A stretch of DNA of 53,169 bases from contig CABUUK010000007.1 of the NCBI GenBank assembly GCA_902494765.1, forward strand, positions 1 through 53,169. The letters run 5' to 3'. Both the position numbers and the translations under genes were made by a program. Positions 8,116-15,538 of this stretch are shown here, one piece after another (position 1 is the first letter of the stretch; each line of letters starts with the position of its first letter). The stretch comes from an uncultured Collinsella sp. GTDB lineage: Bacteria > Actinomycetota > Coriobacteriia > Coriobacteriales > Coriobacteriaceae. The notes below the pieces were generated by a model that saw only the letters and a list, made by a program, of their open reading frames with translations, had not been told where the DNA came from and made no database searches.

Positions 8116-8847
8116 ATGGCAGACATGATCGAGATCAAGCATCTCAACAAGTACTTTGGCGACCTGCATGTGCTCAAAGATATCAACCTCACCGTCAAAC
8201 GCGGCGAGAAGCTCGTAATGATCGGGCCTTCCGGCTCGGGTAAGTCGACGCTCATCCGTTGCGTCGATTATCTGGAGGAGCCCACGTCGGGCGAGGTCGT
8301 CATCGACGGTACGCCGCTCACCAAAAAGAATCACCTGGAGATGGCTCGCAAGTACAGCTCCATGGTGTTTCAGCAGTTCAACCTGTATCCCAACATGACG
8401 GTGCTGGGCAACCTGACGCTCGCACCCATCAAGCTGCAAAAGAAGAGCAAGGAGGAGGCGACCGAGATCGCCATCGCCGCGCTCAAGCGCGTCGGCATGG
8501 CGCATAAGGCTGGCGAGTATCCGCAGAATCTCTCGGGCGGTCAGCAGCAGCGCATCGCCATCGCCCGTGCCCTGTGCACCAAGCAGCCTATCATCCTGTT
8601 TGACGAGCCGACCTCGGCGCTCGACCCCGAGATGGTCCAGGAGGTACTGGACGTTATGATTGAGCTCGCGCAGGAGGACATCACCATGATCTGCGTGACG
8701 CACGAGATGGGCTTTGCGCGCCAGGTGGCCGACCGCGTCATCTTTATGGAGGACGGCCGCATTCTGGAGGAGGGCACGCCCGAGCACTTCTTCGATAACC
8801 CCGAGAACCCGCGTTGCCGCGAGTTCCTGTCCAAGATTCTGCACTAG
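8116..8847 (+). CDS. glnQ: Amino-acid ABC transporter ATP-binding protein
   Basis: A 243-residue ATPase of the polar amino-acid (PAAT) importer family. Walker A is GPSGSGKST at residues 37-45, the ABC signature LSGGQQQR lies near 140, Walker B with ILFDEPTSALD near 161, and the switch His in VTHEMGFARQVADR. It lies in the membrane complex with the two permeases at 9757 and 10507. A TACAAT -10-like box lies at 8075-8080 and AAGGGA precedes the ATG. It heads a four-gene operon. Substrate (glutamine, glutamate or another polar amino acid) cannot be told from sequence. Confidence 0.95.
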   Translation: MADMIEIKHLNKYFGDLHVLKDINLTVKRGEKLVMIGPSGSGKSTLIRCVDYLEEPTSGEVVIDGTPLTKKNHLEMARKYSSMVFQQFNLYPNMTVLGNLTLAPIKLQKKSKEEATEIAIAALKRVGMAHKAGEYPQNLSGGQQQRIAIARALCTKQPIILFDEPTSALDPEMVQEVLDVMIELAQEDITMICVTHEMGFARQVADRVIFMEDGRILEEGTPEHFFDNPENPRCREFLSKILH

Positions 8848-8855
8848 GCGCGGTG

Positions 8856-9731
8856 ATGGACATGACGGATATGACGAGGGCGGCCGTGTCGCGCCGTCAC
8901 TTTTTGCAGCTGGCTGGCGCCGGCATGCTCGCGCTGACGGGGACCGCGCTTACCGGTTGCGGCAACTCCACCAGCGGTGAGGGCTCCGACAAGGGGTCCA
9001 AGCTTGCGGCCATCAAGTCGCGTGGCCATCTGAATGCCGGCGTTAAGAAGGATGTTCCCGGCTACGGCTATTACGACACCGCCAAGGGCCGCTTTGAGGG
9101 CATGGAAGTCGATTTGTGCTACCAGATCGCCGCTGCCGTCTTTGGTGTGAGCTACAAGAAGGCTCGTGCCCAGGAGCTTGTCGAGTTTACCGACGTAACG
9201 CCCAAGACGCGCGGCCCACTGATCGATAACGGCCAACTCGACGTGGTCGCGGCGACCTACACCATCACCGACGAGCGCAAGAAGAGCTGGGATTTCTCGA
9301 CGCCGTACCGCACCGACTACGTGGGACTCATGGTCAAGAAGCGTTCGGGCTTTACCTCGATTGAGGATCTGGACGGCAAGGTCATTGGCGTGAGCCAGGG
9401 TGCCACCACGCAGGGCCTGATCGAGCAGATGATCAAGGACAACGGCTTTAGCTGCAAGCCCGAGTTTAGGGCCTTTAGCGGCTATCCCATCATCAAGAGT
9501 TCGCTCGACGCCGGCAATATCGACGTCTTTGCCATGGACCGCTCCACGCTGGCCGGTTACATGAACGAGACCGTTGAGCTGCTGCAGCCCGAGGTCAAGT
9601 TTGGCGAGCAGGGCTACGGCGTGGCGACCAAGAAGGGCTGCGACCTTTCGGCTGTGGTCGATCAGGTGGTTTGCGATCGCCTGGCCGACGGCTGGCTCGA
9701 CCAAGAGGTCAAGACCTGGGGTCTTGTATAG
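8856..9731 (+). CDS. Amino-acid ABC transporter substrate-binding lipoprotein
   Basis: The extracytoplasmic binding protein of the importer, 291 residues from the ATG at 8856. The signal region has a twin-arginine-like SRRHFLQL motif, a hydrophobic stretch and a lipobox LTGC, placing lipid attachment at Cys35. Further on it has family 3 solute-binding features: GRFEGMEVDLCYQIAAAVFG, TDERKKSWDFSTPY and DGKVIGVSQGATTQ. The start is uncertain because ATGs at 8862 and 8871 are also in frame and no clear Shine-Dalgarno precedes any of them. It lies 8 bp after the ATPase gene, so translation may be coupled. Confidence 0.92.
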   Translation: MDMTDMTRAAVSRRHFLQLAGAGMLALTGTALTGCGNSTSGEGSDKGSKLAAIKSRGHLNAGVKKDVPGYGYYDTAKGRFEGMEVDLCYQIAAAVFGVSYKKARAQELVEFTDVTPKTRGPLIDNGQLDVVAATYTITDERKKSWDFSTPYRTDYVGLMVKKRSGFTSIEDLDGKVIGVSQGATTQGLIEQMIKDNGFSCKPEFRAFSGYPIIKSSLDAGNIDVFAMDRSTLAGYMNETVELLQPEVKFGEQGYGVATKKGCDLSAVVDQVVCDRLADGWLDQEVKTWGLV

Positions 9732-9756
9732 GCGCATCGTCCAAGGAAGGAATCAT

Positions 9757-10503
9757 ATGCTCGAAGGATTGTTTGACGCCGACCGCTGGTCGACGACATT
9801 TCAAAACATGGGGCCCTTCTGGGAGGGCTTTGGCGTGACGCTGCAGGTGGTCGTTGCCGGTCTGCTGCTGTCGCTGGTGCTGGGCACGCTGCTGGGTGTG
9901 TTCTCTACCACCCGTTCGCGTGTGCTGCGTGCCATAAGCCGCGTGTACGTTGAGTTTTACCAGAACACCCCGTTGCCCGTACAGGTTCTCTTTATGTACA
10001 TGGCCGGTCCGCAGTTTTTGCAGGCCATAACCGGTGCCGACCAGCCGGTGCGCATCGCGCCGTTCGTGCTGGGCTTCTTGGGCGTAGGCCTGTATCACGC
10101 GGCCTACATCTCGGAGGTTATCCGCACTGGTATCGAGGCGGTTCCGCGCGGTCAGATGGAGGCGGCCCAGAGCCAGGGCTTCACCCGTGCGCAGGCATAC
10201 TGGTACATCGTGCTGCCCCAAACATTCAAGATCATTCTGCCGCCGCTGTGTAACCAGGCGCTCAACCTGGTCAAGAACACGTCGGTGCTGGCGCTTGTGG
10301 CCGGCGGCGACCTTATGTACCGTTCCGACAACTTTGTGAGTCTGTACGGCTACCTGCAGGGATACATCGTCTGCTGCCTTATGTACTTCATCATCTGCTT
10401 TCCGCTCGCCATGCTGGTGCAGTGGCTCGAGCGCCGCTCAAAGGAGCGTCCGCGCGGTGTGAGCCTGGCCGAGCTGGGGCTCGACAACGTAGAGGAGGCC
10501 TAG
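9757..10503 (+). CDS. Amino-acid ABC transporter permease 1
   Basis: A 248-residue HisM/GlnP-type permease with about five membrane segments. The EAA loop that contacts the ATPase is visible as MEAAQSQGFTRAQAYWYIVLPQ. VEFYQNTPLPVQVLF is the family's typical block after the first helices. The ATG at 9757 has AAGGAAGGA upstream. It is encoded with the second permease 3 bp downstream, and the pair would form a heterodimer. Confidence 0.94.
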   Translation: MLEGLFDADRWSTTFQNMGPFWEGFGVTLQVVVAGLLLSLVLGTLLGVFSTTRSRVLRAISRVYVEFYQNTPLPVQVLFMYMAGPQFLQAITGADQPVRIAPFVLGFLGVGLYHAAYISEVIRTGIEAVPRGQMEAAQSQGFTRAQAYWYIVLPQTFKIILPPLCNQALNLVKNTSVLALVAGGDLMYRSDNFVSLYGYLQGYIVCCLMYFIICFPLAMLVQWLERRSKERPRGVSLAELGLDNVEEA

Positions 10504-10506
10504 CGC

Positions 10507-11145
10507 ATGGAAATCTTCAACGCGACCAACCTGCTCTACATTTGGGGCGGCTTTGTTAAGACGATCGAGATCTCGGCGCTGTCGATCTTTTTCTCGCTCA
10601 TCTTTGGCACGGTGCTGGCGCTCGTTAAGAGCTATGCGCCCCGCCCGTTCCGTATTTTGGTGAGCGCCTATATCGAGCTGTTCCGTTGCACGCCGAACCT
10701 GCTGTGGATCCTGTTTATCTACTTTACGGTGCAGGGTTTGGACATTGTGATTTCGACCATCGCCTTTACGCTGTTTACCAGCGCTGTTATGGCCGAGATT
10801 GTGCGCGGCGGCCTCAACTCGATTCCGCGTGGCCAGTTTGAGGCAGCGCAGAGCCAGGGCTTCGGCTTCTTTGCCACCATGCGCTACATCATTCTGCCGC
10901 AGACGTTTAAGACGATCATTCCGGCGCTGTTTAGCCAGTGCACGACCGTCATTAAGGACAGCTCGTATCTTTCGGGCATTAACGTGGCCGAGCTCATGTA
11001 CACGGCAAACGTCGTGATGGCCCACGCGATCGACCTGTCGCAGGTTCTTATGCTCTACGGCCTGGTGTTTGCGATGTACTTTGTGCTCAACTTTGGTATC
11101 TCGCTGCTGGTCCGAGCGTATCAACGTCGTATCGTGGCAGCGTAG
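10507..11145 (+). CDS. Amino-acid ABC transporter permease 2
   Basis: A 212-residue permease homologous to its neighbour, with ELFRCTPNLLWILF and the EAA loop FEAAQSQGFGFFATMRYIILPQ. Predicted partner of the 9757 product in the importer. Only 3 bp separate the two genes. It ends 2 bp before the perfect palindrome at 11148. Confidence 0.94.
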   Translation: MEIFNATNLLYIWGGFVKTIEISALSIFFSLIFGTVLALVKSYAPRPFRILVSAYIELFRCTPNLLWILFIYFTVQGLDIVISTIAFTLFTSAVMAEIVRGGLNSIPRGQFEAAQSQGFGFFATMRYIILPQTFKTIIPALFSQCTTVIKDSSYLSGINVAELMYTANVVMAHAIDLSQVLMLYGLVFAMYFVLNFGISLLVRAYQRRIVAA

Positions 11146-11147
11146 AA

Positions 11148-11176
11148 TGTGACAAAGGGACTGTCCCTTTGTCACA
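11148..11176. repeat. Perfect 14-bp palindrome of the GGGAC/GTCCC family
   Basis: TGTGACAAAGGGAC and its exact complement flank a single T. It lies between permease 2 and the kinase-like gene and belongs with the other GGGAC/GTCCC intergenic palindromes. The tight hairpin has no T-run, so it may trim or stabilise mRNA rather than terminate it. Confidence 0.75.
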
Positions 11177-11193
11177 TAGAGAAAGGAATCGCG

Positions 11194-11817
11194 ATGAGCG
11201 ATCTGGAGAATAAGAAGAATCCTGTGGTCATTACCATCGCGCGCGACTTTGGCGCCGAGGGCCACGAGATTGGTCGCATGCTTGCCGACGAGTTGGGGAT
11301 TCCGCTGTACGATAACGAGCTGCTGGTGCGTGCGTCGCTGCGCGCGGGCGAGTCGCTCGACAAGATGGCTGCCTACGACGAGCGCCTGGCCGTGGAGAAC
11401 ATGGCGTTTCTGCCCGACCGCTACGATGCGCGTTCGTACTCGGACAAGCTGTTCCAAAAGATGAGCCAGGTGATTTTGGATCTGGGCGAGACTGAGAGCT
11501 GCATTATCGAAGGCCGTCTGTCCGATTACCTGCTGCGTAACAACCCCAACCACATTGCCGTGTTGGTGACCGCACCCTTTGAGGACCGCGTCGAGATCGT
11601 GCGCAAGAAGCGTGGCCTTAACAAAAAGAAGGGCGCCAAGCTGGTCAAACAGCAGCAGAAGGCGCGCGAGGCGTTCTATAAGCGCTACAGTGCCGGCAAA
11701 TGGAAGATGACGAGCGGTAAGGATATCGTAGTCAACCGCGCCAAGCTGGGCCGCGAAGGCTGCAGGGACGTCATCGCCGCGGCCTACCGCTACAAAGTAG
11801 CGCAGCTCGAAGGCTAA
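11194..11817 (+). CDS. Cytidylate kinase-like family protein
   Basis: A 207-residue protein of the cytidylate-kinase-like family (PF13189). It starts with VVITIARDFGAEGHEIGRMLADELGIP, where the usual P-loop is replaced by the ARDFGAEG variant, and has IIEGRLSDYLLRN and a basic lid region. True CMP kinases are ~220 residues and keep a canonical P-loop, so the substrate here is unknown. The ATG at 11194 with AGAAAGGA upstream is chosen over a GTG in the palindrome. It may be cotranscribed with the amino-acid importer. Confidence 0.8.
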   Translation: MSDLENKKNPVVITIARDFGAEGHEIGRMLADELGIPLYDNELLVRASLRAGESLDKMAAYDERLAVENMAFLPDRYDARSYSDKLFQKMSQVILDLGETESCIIEGRLSDYLLRNNPNHIAVLVTAPFEDRVEIVRKKRGLNKKKGAKLVKQQQKAREAFYKRYSAGKWKMTSGKDIVVNRAKLGREGCRDVIAAAYRYKVAQLEG

Positions 11818-11826
11818 CAGGCCAAA

Positions 11827-11863
11827 AACCACCACAAAGGTGCCTGTCCCCATCGTGGTGGTT
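11827..11863. repeat. CACCAC-stem GGTGCCTGTCCCC repeat
   Basis: AACCACCAC pairs perfectly with GTGGTGGTT around a 19-nt loop containing AAAGGTGCCTGTCCCC. The loop motif is the GGGGACAG family signature seen at other intergenic sites here, and this form is very like REP elements associated with RAYT transposases in other bacteria. Confidence 0.7.
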
Positions 11864-11880
11864 GGGGCGGTCGGTATAGA

Positions 11881-11918
11881 AAAAGTCCCCGCCGGGCGTG
11901 TGCTCGACGGGGACTTTG
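11881..11918 (-). terminator. Terminator of the nfnA-nfnB operon
   Basis: AAAGTCCCCG (11883-11892) pairs with CGGGGACTTT (11909-11918). On the minus strand it is followed by TTTTT, 28 bp past the nfnB stop. It may also work for the plus-strand kinase-like gene. Confidence 0.85.
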
Positions 11919-11945
11919 CCGTTTGGTGGCTAGCGCTGTAGGTGA

Positions 11946-13355
11946 TTACTCGCCCAGCAGGCTCTTGGTGATGGAAGCGGCGGCCTTCTTGCCGGCGCCC
12001 ATCGCCAGAATGACCGTAGCGGCACCGGTGACGATGTCGCCGCCGGCCCAGATACGGGGATCGGTGGTCTGGCCGGTCTCCTCGTCGGCAACGATGTAGC
12101 CCCACTTGTTGAGCTCCATCTTGCCGCCGATCTTCTTTGCGAAGGGGTTGGCGTTGGTGCCGATAGCCGAAATCGCGACGTCGCAGGGGATCTCCTCGAT
12201 GGCGCCCTCGATGGGCACCGGACGACGGCGGCCGGACTCGTCGGGCTCGCCGAGCTCCATCTTCTGGACCTTGACGGCACACACGGAGCCGTCCTCGCCA
12301 GCGACAAACTCGAGCGGGGAGACGAGAGGCAGAACCTCGACGCCCTCGGCCTTAGCATGGTGCAGCTCGGCGCGACGGCAGGGCATCTCGTCCTCGGTAC
12401 GACGGTAGGCGATGATGGCGTGTTCAGCGCCCAGGCGCTTGGCGGTACGGACGGCGTCCATAGCCACGTTGCCGCCACCAAAGACAACGACGTTCTTGCC
12501 GTGCTTGGTGGGGGTGTCGTACTCGGGGAACTTGTTGGCCTTCATCAGGTTCACGCGGGTGAGGTACTCGTTCGCGAAGAAGACGTTGGGCAGGTTCTCG
12601 CCGGGGACGTTGAGGAACTTGGGCAGGCCAGCGCCGGTCGCCACGTAGATGGCGTCGAAGCCCTGCTCGAACAGCTCCTCGGCCGTGGCCATGTTGCCCA
12701 CGACGGAGTTGTACTCAAACTTGACGCCCATGTCCTCCAGGCCGTCAATCTCGCGCTTGACGACTGCCTTGGGCAGACGGAACTCGGGGATGCCGTAGAC
12801 CAGCACGCCGCCGCCGGTGAAGAAGGCCTCAAAGACGGTGACGTCAAAACCGTTACGGGCGAGCTCGCCGGCGCAGGTGATGCCGGACGGGCCGGAGCCG
12901 ACGACGGCGACCTTCTTGCCGTTCTTGGGAGCCATCTTGGGCGTGGAGGCGAGCTCGGGGCGGTCACCCAGGAAGCGCTCGAGCTGGCCGATGGCCACGG
13001 GCTCGGACTTCTTGCCACGGATGCACTTGCCCTCGCACTGGTTCTCCTGCGGGCAGACGCGGCCGCAGATAGCGGGAAGCATGGAGTCCTCGCGGATGGT
13101 ATCGAGAGCGCCGCCGAAGTCCTTCTCGCGGATCTGCTCGATAAAGCGGGGGATGTTGATGTTGACGGGGCAGCCCTCAACACAGAACGGCTTCTTGCAG
13201 TTGAGGCAGCGCTCGGCCTCGGCCAGCGCCATTTCCTCGGTGAAGCCCTTGTCGACGGGGCGGAAGTCGCAGGCGCGCTCGGCAGCCGGCTCCTCGTTAT
13301 CGGGGGTGCGGGGCGACTTCATATCGGCAACGAAACGACCGTTAACTAGTGGCAT
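11946..13355 (-). CDS. nfnB: NfnB-type NADP(H)-binding subunit (glutamate-synthase small-chain-like)
   Basis: A 469-residue Fe-S flavoprotein of the family shared by the glutamate synthase small subunit and the NfnB subunit of electron-bifurcating transhydrogenase. Two [4Fe-4S] motifs lie in the N-terminal ~110 residues (CLNCKKPFCVEGCP and CGRVCPQENQCEGKC). FAD binding is at VAVVGSGPSGITCAGELARNG and NADP binding at VVVFGGGNVAMDAVRTAKRL. The gene overlaps nfnA by 10 bp. That pairing, with no glutamate synthase large subunit nearby, points to NfnAB: NADH plus reduced ferredoxin reduce two NADP+, or the reverse. GAGGAAAAG precedes the ATG. Confidence 0.85.
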   Translation of the reverse strand: MPLVNGRFVADMKSPRTPDNEEPAAERACDFRPVDKGFTEEMALAEAERCLNCKKPFCVEGCPVNINIPRFIEQIREKDFGGALDTIREDSMLPAICGRVCPQENQCEGKCIRGKKSEPVAIGQLERFLGDRPELASTPKMAPKNGKKVAVVGSGPSGITCAGELARNGFDVTVFEAFFTGGGVLVYGIPEFRLPKAVVKREIDGLEDMGVKFEYNSVVGNMATAEELFEQGFDAIYVATGAGLPKFLNVPGENLPNVFFANEYLTRVNLMKANKFPEYDTPTKHGKNVVVFGGGNVAMDAVRTAKRLGAEHAIIAYRRTEDEMPCRRAELHHAKAEGVEVLPLVSPLEFVAGEDGSVCAVKVQKMELGEPDESGRRRPVPIEGAIEEIPCDVAISAIGTNANPFAKKIGGKMELNKWGYIVADEETGQTTDPRIWAGGDIVTGAATVILAMGAGKKAAASITKSLLGE

Positions 13356-14185
13356 GCGCAGCTCTTTTCCTCATAGGCCTTGAGGGACTCGCCCTCTTCG
13401 GAACGGTAAGCGGCCTGGCGGGCACGAAGGTCATCCCAGTCGACCAGGGTGGCATCGAAGTCGGGGCCGTCGACGCAAGCGAACTTGGTCACGCCGCCCA
13501 CCTCGACGCGGCAGCAGCCGCACATGCCGGTGCCGTCAACCATGATGGGGTTGAGCGATGCGGTGATGGGGGTGTCGTACTTCTGGGCGGTGAGGGTCGA
13601 GAACTTCATCATCGGAACGGGGCCGACGCAGAAGACCTGGCTCACGGCCTTGTCCTGCAGCAGGCGCTCCAGCGGAGCGGTGACAACGCCCTGCTCGCCG
13701 TAGGAGCCGTCGTCAGTGGTGATGTGGATGTGGTCCTCGTCGAGGAGCTCGCGGAACTGGTCCTCCATAAGCAGGAGGTCCTTGGTGCGGGCGCCCATGA
13801 TGGCGTGCACCTCGTGGCCGGTCTCGACCAGGTGCTTGGCGACCGGGAAGGCAATTGCCAGGCCGACGCCGCCGCCAATGACGGCGCAGGGGCCCTCAGC
13901 CATCTCGGTGGGAACGCCCAGCGGGCCCACGACGTCGCGCAGCGACTCGCCGGCCTCGTAGGTGGAAAGCATCTCGGTGGTCTTGCCGATCACCATGAAG
14001 ATGAACTCGACCCAGCCCTCGTCACCGTTCCAGCCGGCCAGGGTAAACGGGACACGCTCGCCCGTCTCGTTGGCGCGAACCATGAGGAACTGTCCAGCGT
14101 GCGCATGCTTGGCGATTGCAGGCGCCTCGATGCGGAACTTGAACACCTTCTCCGAGAACTGCGTCTTCTCCAGGATCTTATACAT
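13346..14185 (-). CDS. nfnA: NfnA-type NAD(H)/ferredoxin-binding subunit
   Basis: A 279-residue ferredoxin-NADP reductase-like protein of the sulfide/dihydroorotate dehydrogenase electron-transfer family. An FAD domain comes first (VPFTLAGWNGDEGWVEFIF), then an NAD domain (CAVIGGGVGLAIAFPVAKHL), then a C-terminal [2Fe-2S] cysteine set, GMCGCCRVEVGG...FACVDGP. Length and order fit NfnA. PyrK has a similar fold, but the partner nfnB downstream, not pyrD, argues for NfnA. A perfect TATAAT for the minus strand lies at 14296-14291. Confidence 0.85.
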   Translation of the reverse strand: MYKILEKTQFSEKVFKFRIEAPAIAKHAHAGQFLMVRANETGERVPFTLAGWNGDEGWVEFIFMVIGKTTEMLSTYEAGESLRDVVGPLGVPTEMAEGPCAVIGGGVGLAIAFPVAKHLVETGHEVHAIMGARTKDLLLMEDQFRELLDEDHIHITTDDGSYGEQGVVTAPLERLLQDKAVSQVFCVGPVPMMKFSTLTAQKYDTPITASLNPIMVDGTGMCGCCRVEVGGVTKFACVDGPDFDATLVDWDDLRARQAAYRSEEGESLKAYEEKSCACH

Positions 14186-14290
14186 AGAACCCCTCTCTTG
14201 TTAGGGCTGCCGAACCGTGCCTCCACGGAAATGGACGGTAGCCCGAATAAAACCGTACGCGCACAGGCGTTGTGCAGACATACGGTGCAA

Positions 14291-14296
14291 ATTATA
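14291..14296 (-). promoter_or_regulatory. Candidate -10 box for nfnA-nfnB
   Basis: TATAAT on the minus strand, 105 bp upstream of the nfnA start. No good -35 hexamer at the right distance. Between it and nfnA there is no structure I recognise. Confidence 0.4.
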
Positions 14297-14370
14297 CCCT
14301 CATGGACATGTCACTTACGTGTGTCTTCGGCGGTTGGGAGCGGGGTTTATCCACTTCGGCCCACCAAAGG

Positions 14371-14408
14371 GGGAGAGGTTTATTTTGGTCAGCTTTATCG
14401 GGTAAAAC
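14371..14408 (+). repeat. 45-bp hairpin repeat family, partial copy C
   Basis: Contains GAGGTTTATTTTGGTCAGC, matching the AGGTTTATTTTGG core of copies A (3371) and B (14515, inverted). The hairpin half is missing. It lies in the gene-free stretch between nfnA and pth. Confidence 0.5.
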
Positions 14409-14410
14409 GG

Positions 14411-14453
14411 CAAAGGGGCCAGCCTCGGGTTGCAATGAGGTCGGCCCCCTTTG
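14411..14453 (-). terminator. Long GC-rich hairpin between pth and nfnA
   Basis: CAAAGGGGCC pairs with GGCCCC(C)TTTG, and CCTC pairs with GAGG inside. On the minus strand it is followed by GCCGTTTT. It could back up the pth terminator or insulate nfnA from read-through. Confidence 0.5.
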
Positions 14454-14514
14454 GGGTGCTATGTGTGTATGGCGGTGCGCTGTTTATTGCGATGTGGCCG
14501 CCGCGGCGTTTCCG

Positions 14515-14559
14515 CAGGTAAAACCTGCCAAAATAAACCTATCCCTAAATGATAGGTTT
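14515..14559 (-). repeat. 45-bp hairpin repeat, copy B
   Basis: Minus-strand reading begins AAACCTATC, pairs perfectly with GATAGGTTT, and continues ATTTTGG. It abuts the pth stop codon just as copy A abuts the purF stop. The G-C pair of copy A is replaced by A-T here at the same stem position, a compensatory change. Confidence 0.75.
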
Positions 14560-15188
14560 TAGTGCTTGCCGTTGGCGGAGGCGGCGCCGTTGACATGGTC
14601 GCGAGCATAGACTACGCCGTGCACAATCGCCAGGCCGGCGGCGTCGGCCGCGCGGGCGCAGGTGTCCTGGAAATCCTCGGCCTCGCGGGCGCGCAGCTGC
14701 TTAAGCACGTAGTCGGCGACGGCCATCTTGCCGGGAGGGTTGCCGATGCCGGTGCGGATGCGACTAAAGTCGCGGCTGCCCATCTTGTCGATGATGGAGC
14801 GCAGGCCGTTGTGGCCGGCGTGGCCACCGCCCACCTTAACACGTACGTCGCCGGCGGGAATGTCGAGCTCGTCGTGAATCACGAGCAGTTCCTCGGCCTT
14901 GATCTTGTACTCGCGGCAGAGCTTGGAGATGGGACCGCCCGAGGTATTCATATACGACTGCGGCTTGACCAGCACGATCTGGCGCTTTCCGCCCTCTTCC
15001 TCAGGATCGTTGACGTTGATGAGCGCGACCTCGGCGCCTGCTTGGTTTTTCCAGTACGTGACGCCGGCCTGACGGGCCAGCTCGTCGATTGCTTTGAAAC
15101 CAGCGTTGTGACGGGTCTCGGCATATTCCTCGCCAGGGTTGCCAAGTCCGGCAACCATGCGAATCTTAAGCGGCTGTGCAGCTGCCAT
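14559..15188 (-). CDS. pth: Peptidyl-tRNA hydrolase
   Basis: Releases tRNA from peptidyl-tRNA that has dropped off ribosomes. The 209-residue protein has MVAGLGNPGEEYAETRHNAGF with the catalytic His, then VKPQSYMNTSG, HDELDIPAGDVRVKVGGGHAGHNGLRS with the catalytic Asp, and IGNPPGKM. The start at 15188 (MAAAQP) is preferred because AAAGGA lies 5 nt upstream; the ATG two codons earlier overlaps that ribosome site. In many Gram-positive bacteria glmU-prs-pth form one block. Here a nuclease-like gene and its repeats separate pth from prs. Confidence 0.95.
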   Translation of the reverse strand: MAAAQPLKIRMVAGLGNPGEEYAETRHNAGFKAIDELARQAGVTYWKNQAGAEVALINVNDPEEEGGKRQIVLVKPQSYMNTSGGPISKLCREYKIKAEELLVIHDELDIPAGDVRVKVGGGHAGHNGLRSIIDKMGSRDFSRIRTGIGNPPGKMAVADYVLKQLRAREAEDFQDTCARAADAAGLAIVHGVVYARDHVNGAASANGKH

Positions 15189-15301
15189 GTTCATCCTTTC
15201 GTTGATTTGTCGCCTGCTATGGTGAGCGACCCTGTTGCCGCTGTCAAATGGAGGGCAATTGAGGTTATTTGAGGGCGTTTGGACGGCCGTCGAAATCGAG
15301 G

Positions 15302-15505
15302 TGGACAGTTAGTTCGGATACGTATAAGTTCTGAGAACTCGAATTGCTCGATTCAATGCCGATACGTTGTTTTGGAGCTTTAGTTAGTCCATATGACGCT
15401 GTTTTGAAGTCTACCCTGCCTTCAAATCGGGCGAATGGTATAGAGATAACTGCAAAACAGCCTAATTCAATGTGTCCATTTATACGTATTTGAACTAACT
15501 GTCCA
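15302..15505. mobile_element. MITE-like element, left copy
   Basis: A 204-bp non-coding element bounded by terminal inverted repeats. The left end TGGACAGTTAGTTC...ATACGTATAA matches the inverted right end at 24 of 26 positions. A second element with the same ends and nearly the same length lies at 16829-17032. The interiors differ. No transposase is inside, so any movement would depend on one elsewhere. The pair brackets the nuclease-like gene. Confidence 0.75.
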
Positions 15506-15538
15506 GCCCTGCTCGACGGTGCACGGGTGATTCGCCGT

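Noticed and set aside
10438..12282. 614-residue minus-strand frame across the permease and kinase-like genes
   Set aside because: Low-complexity composition and no motif; it covers three well-supported genes on other frames.
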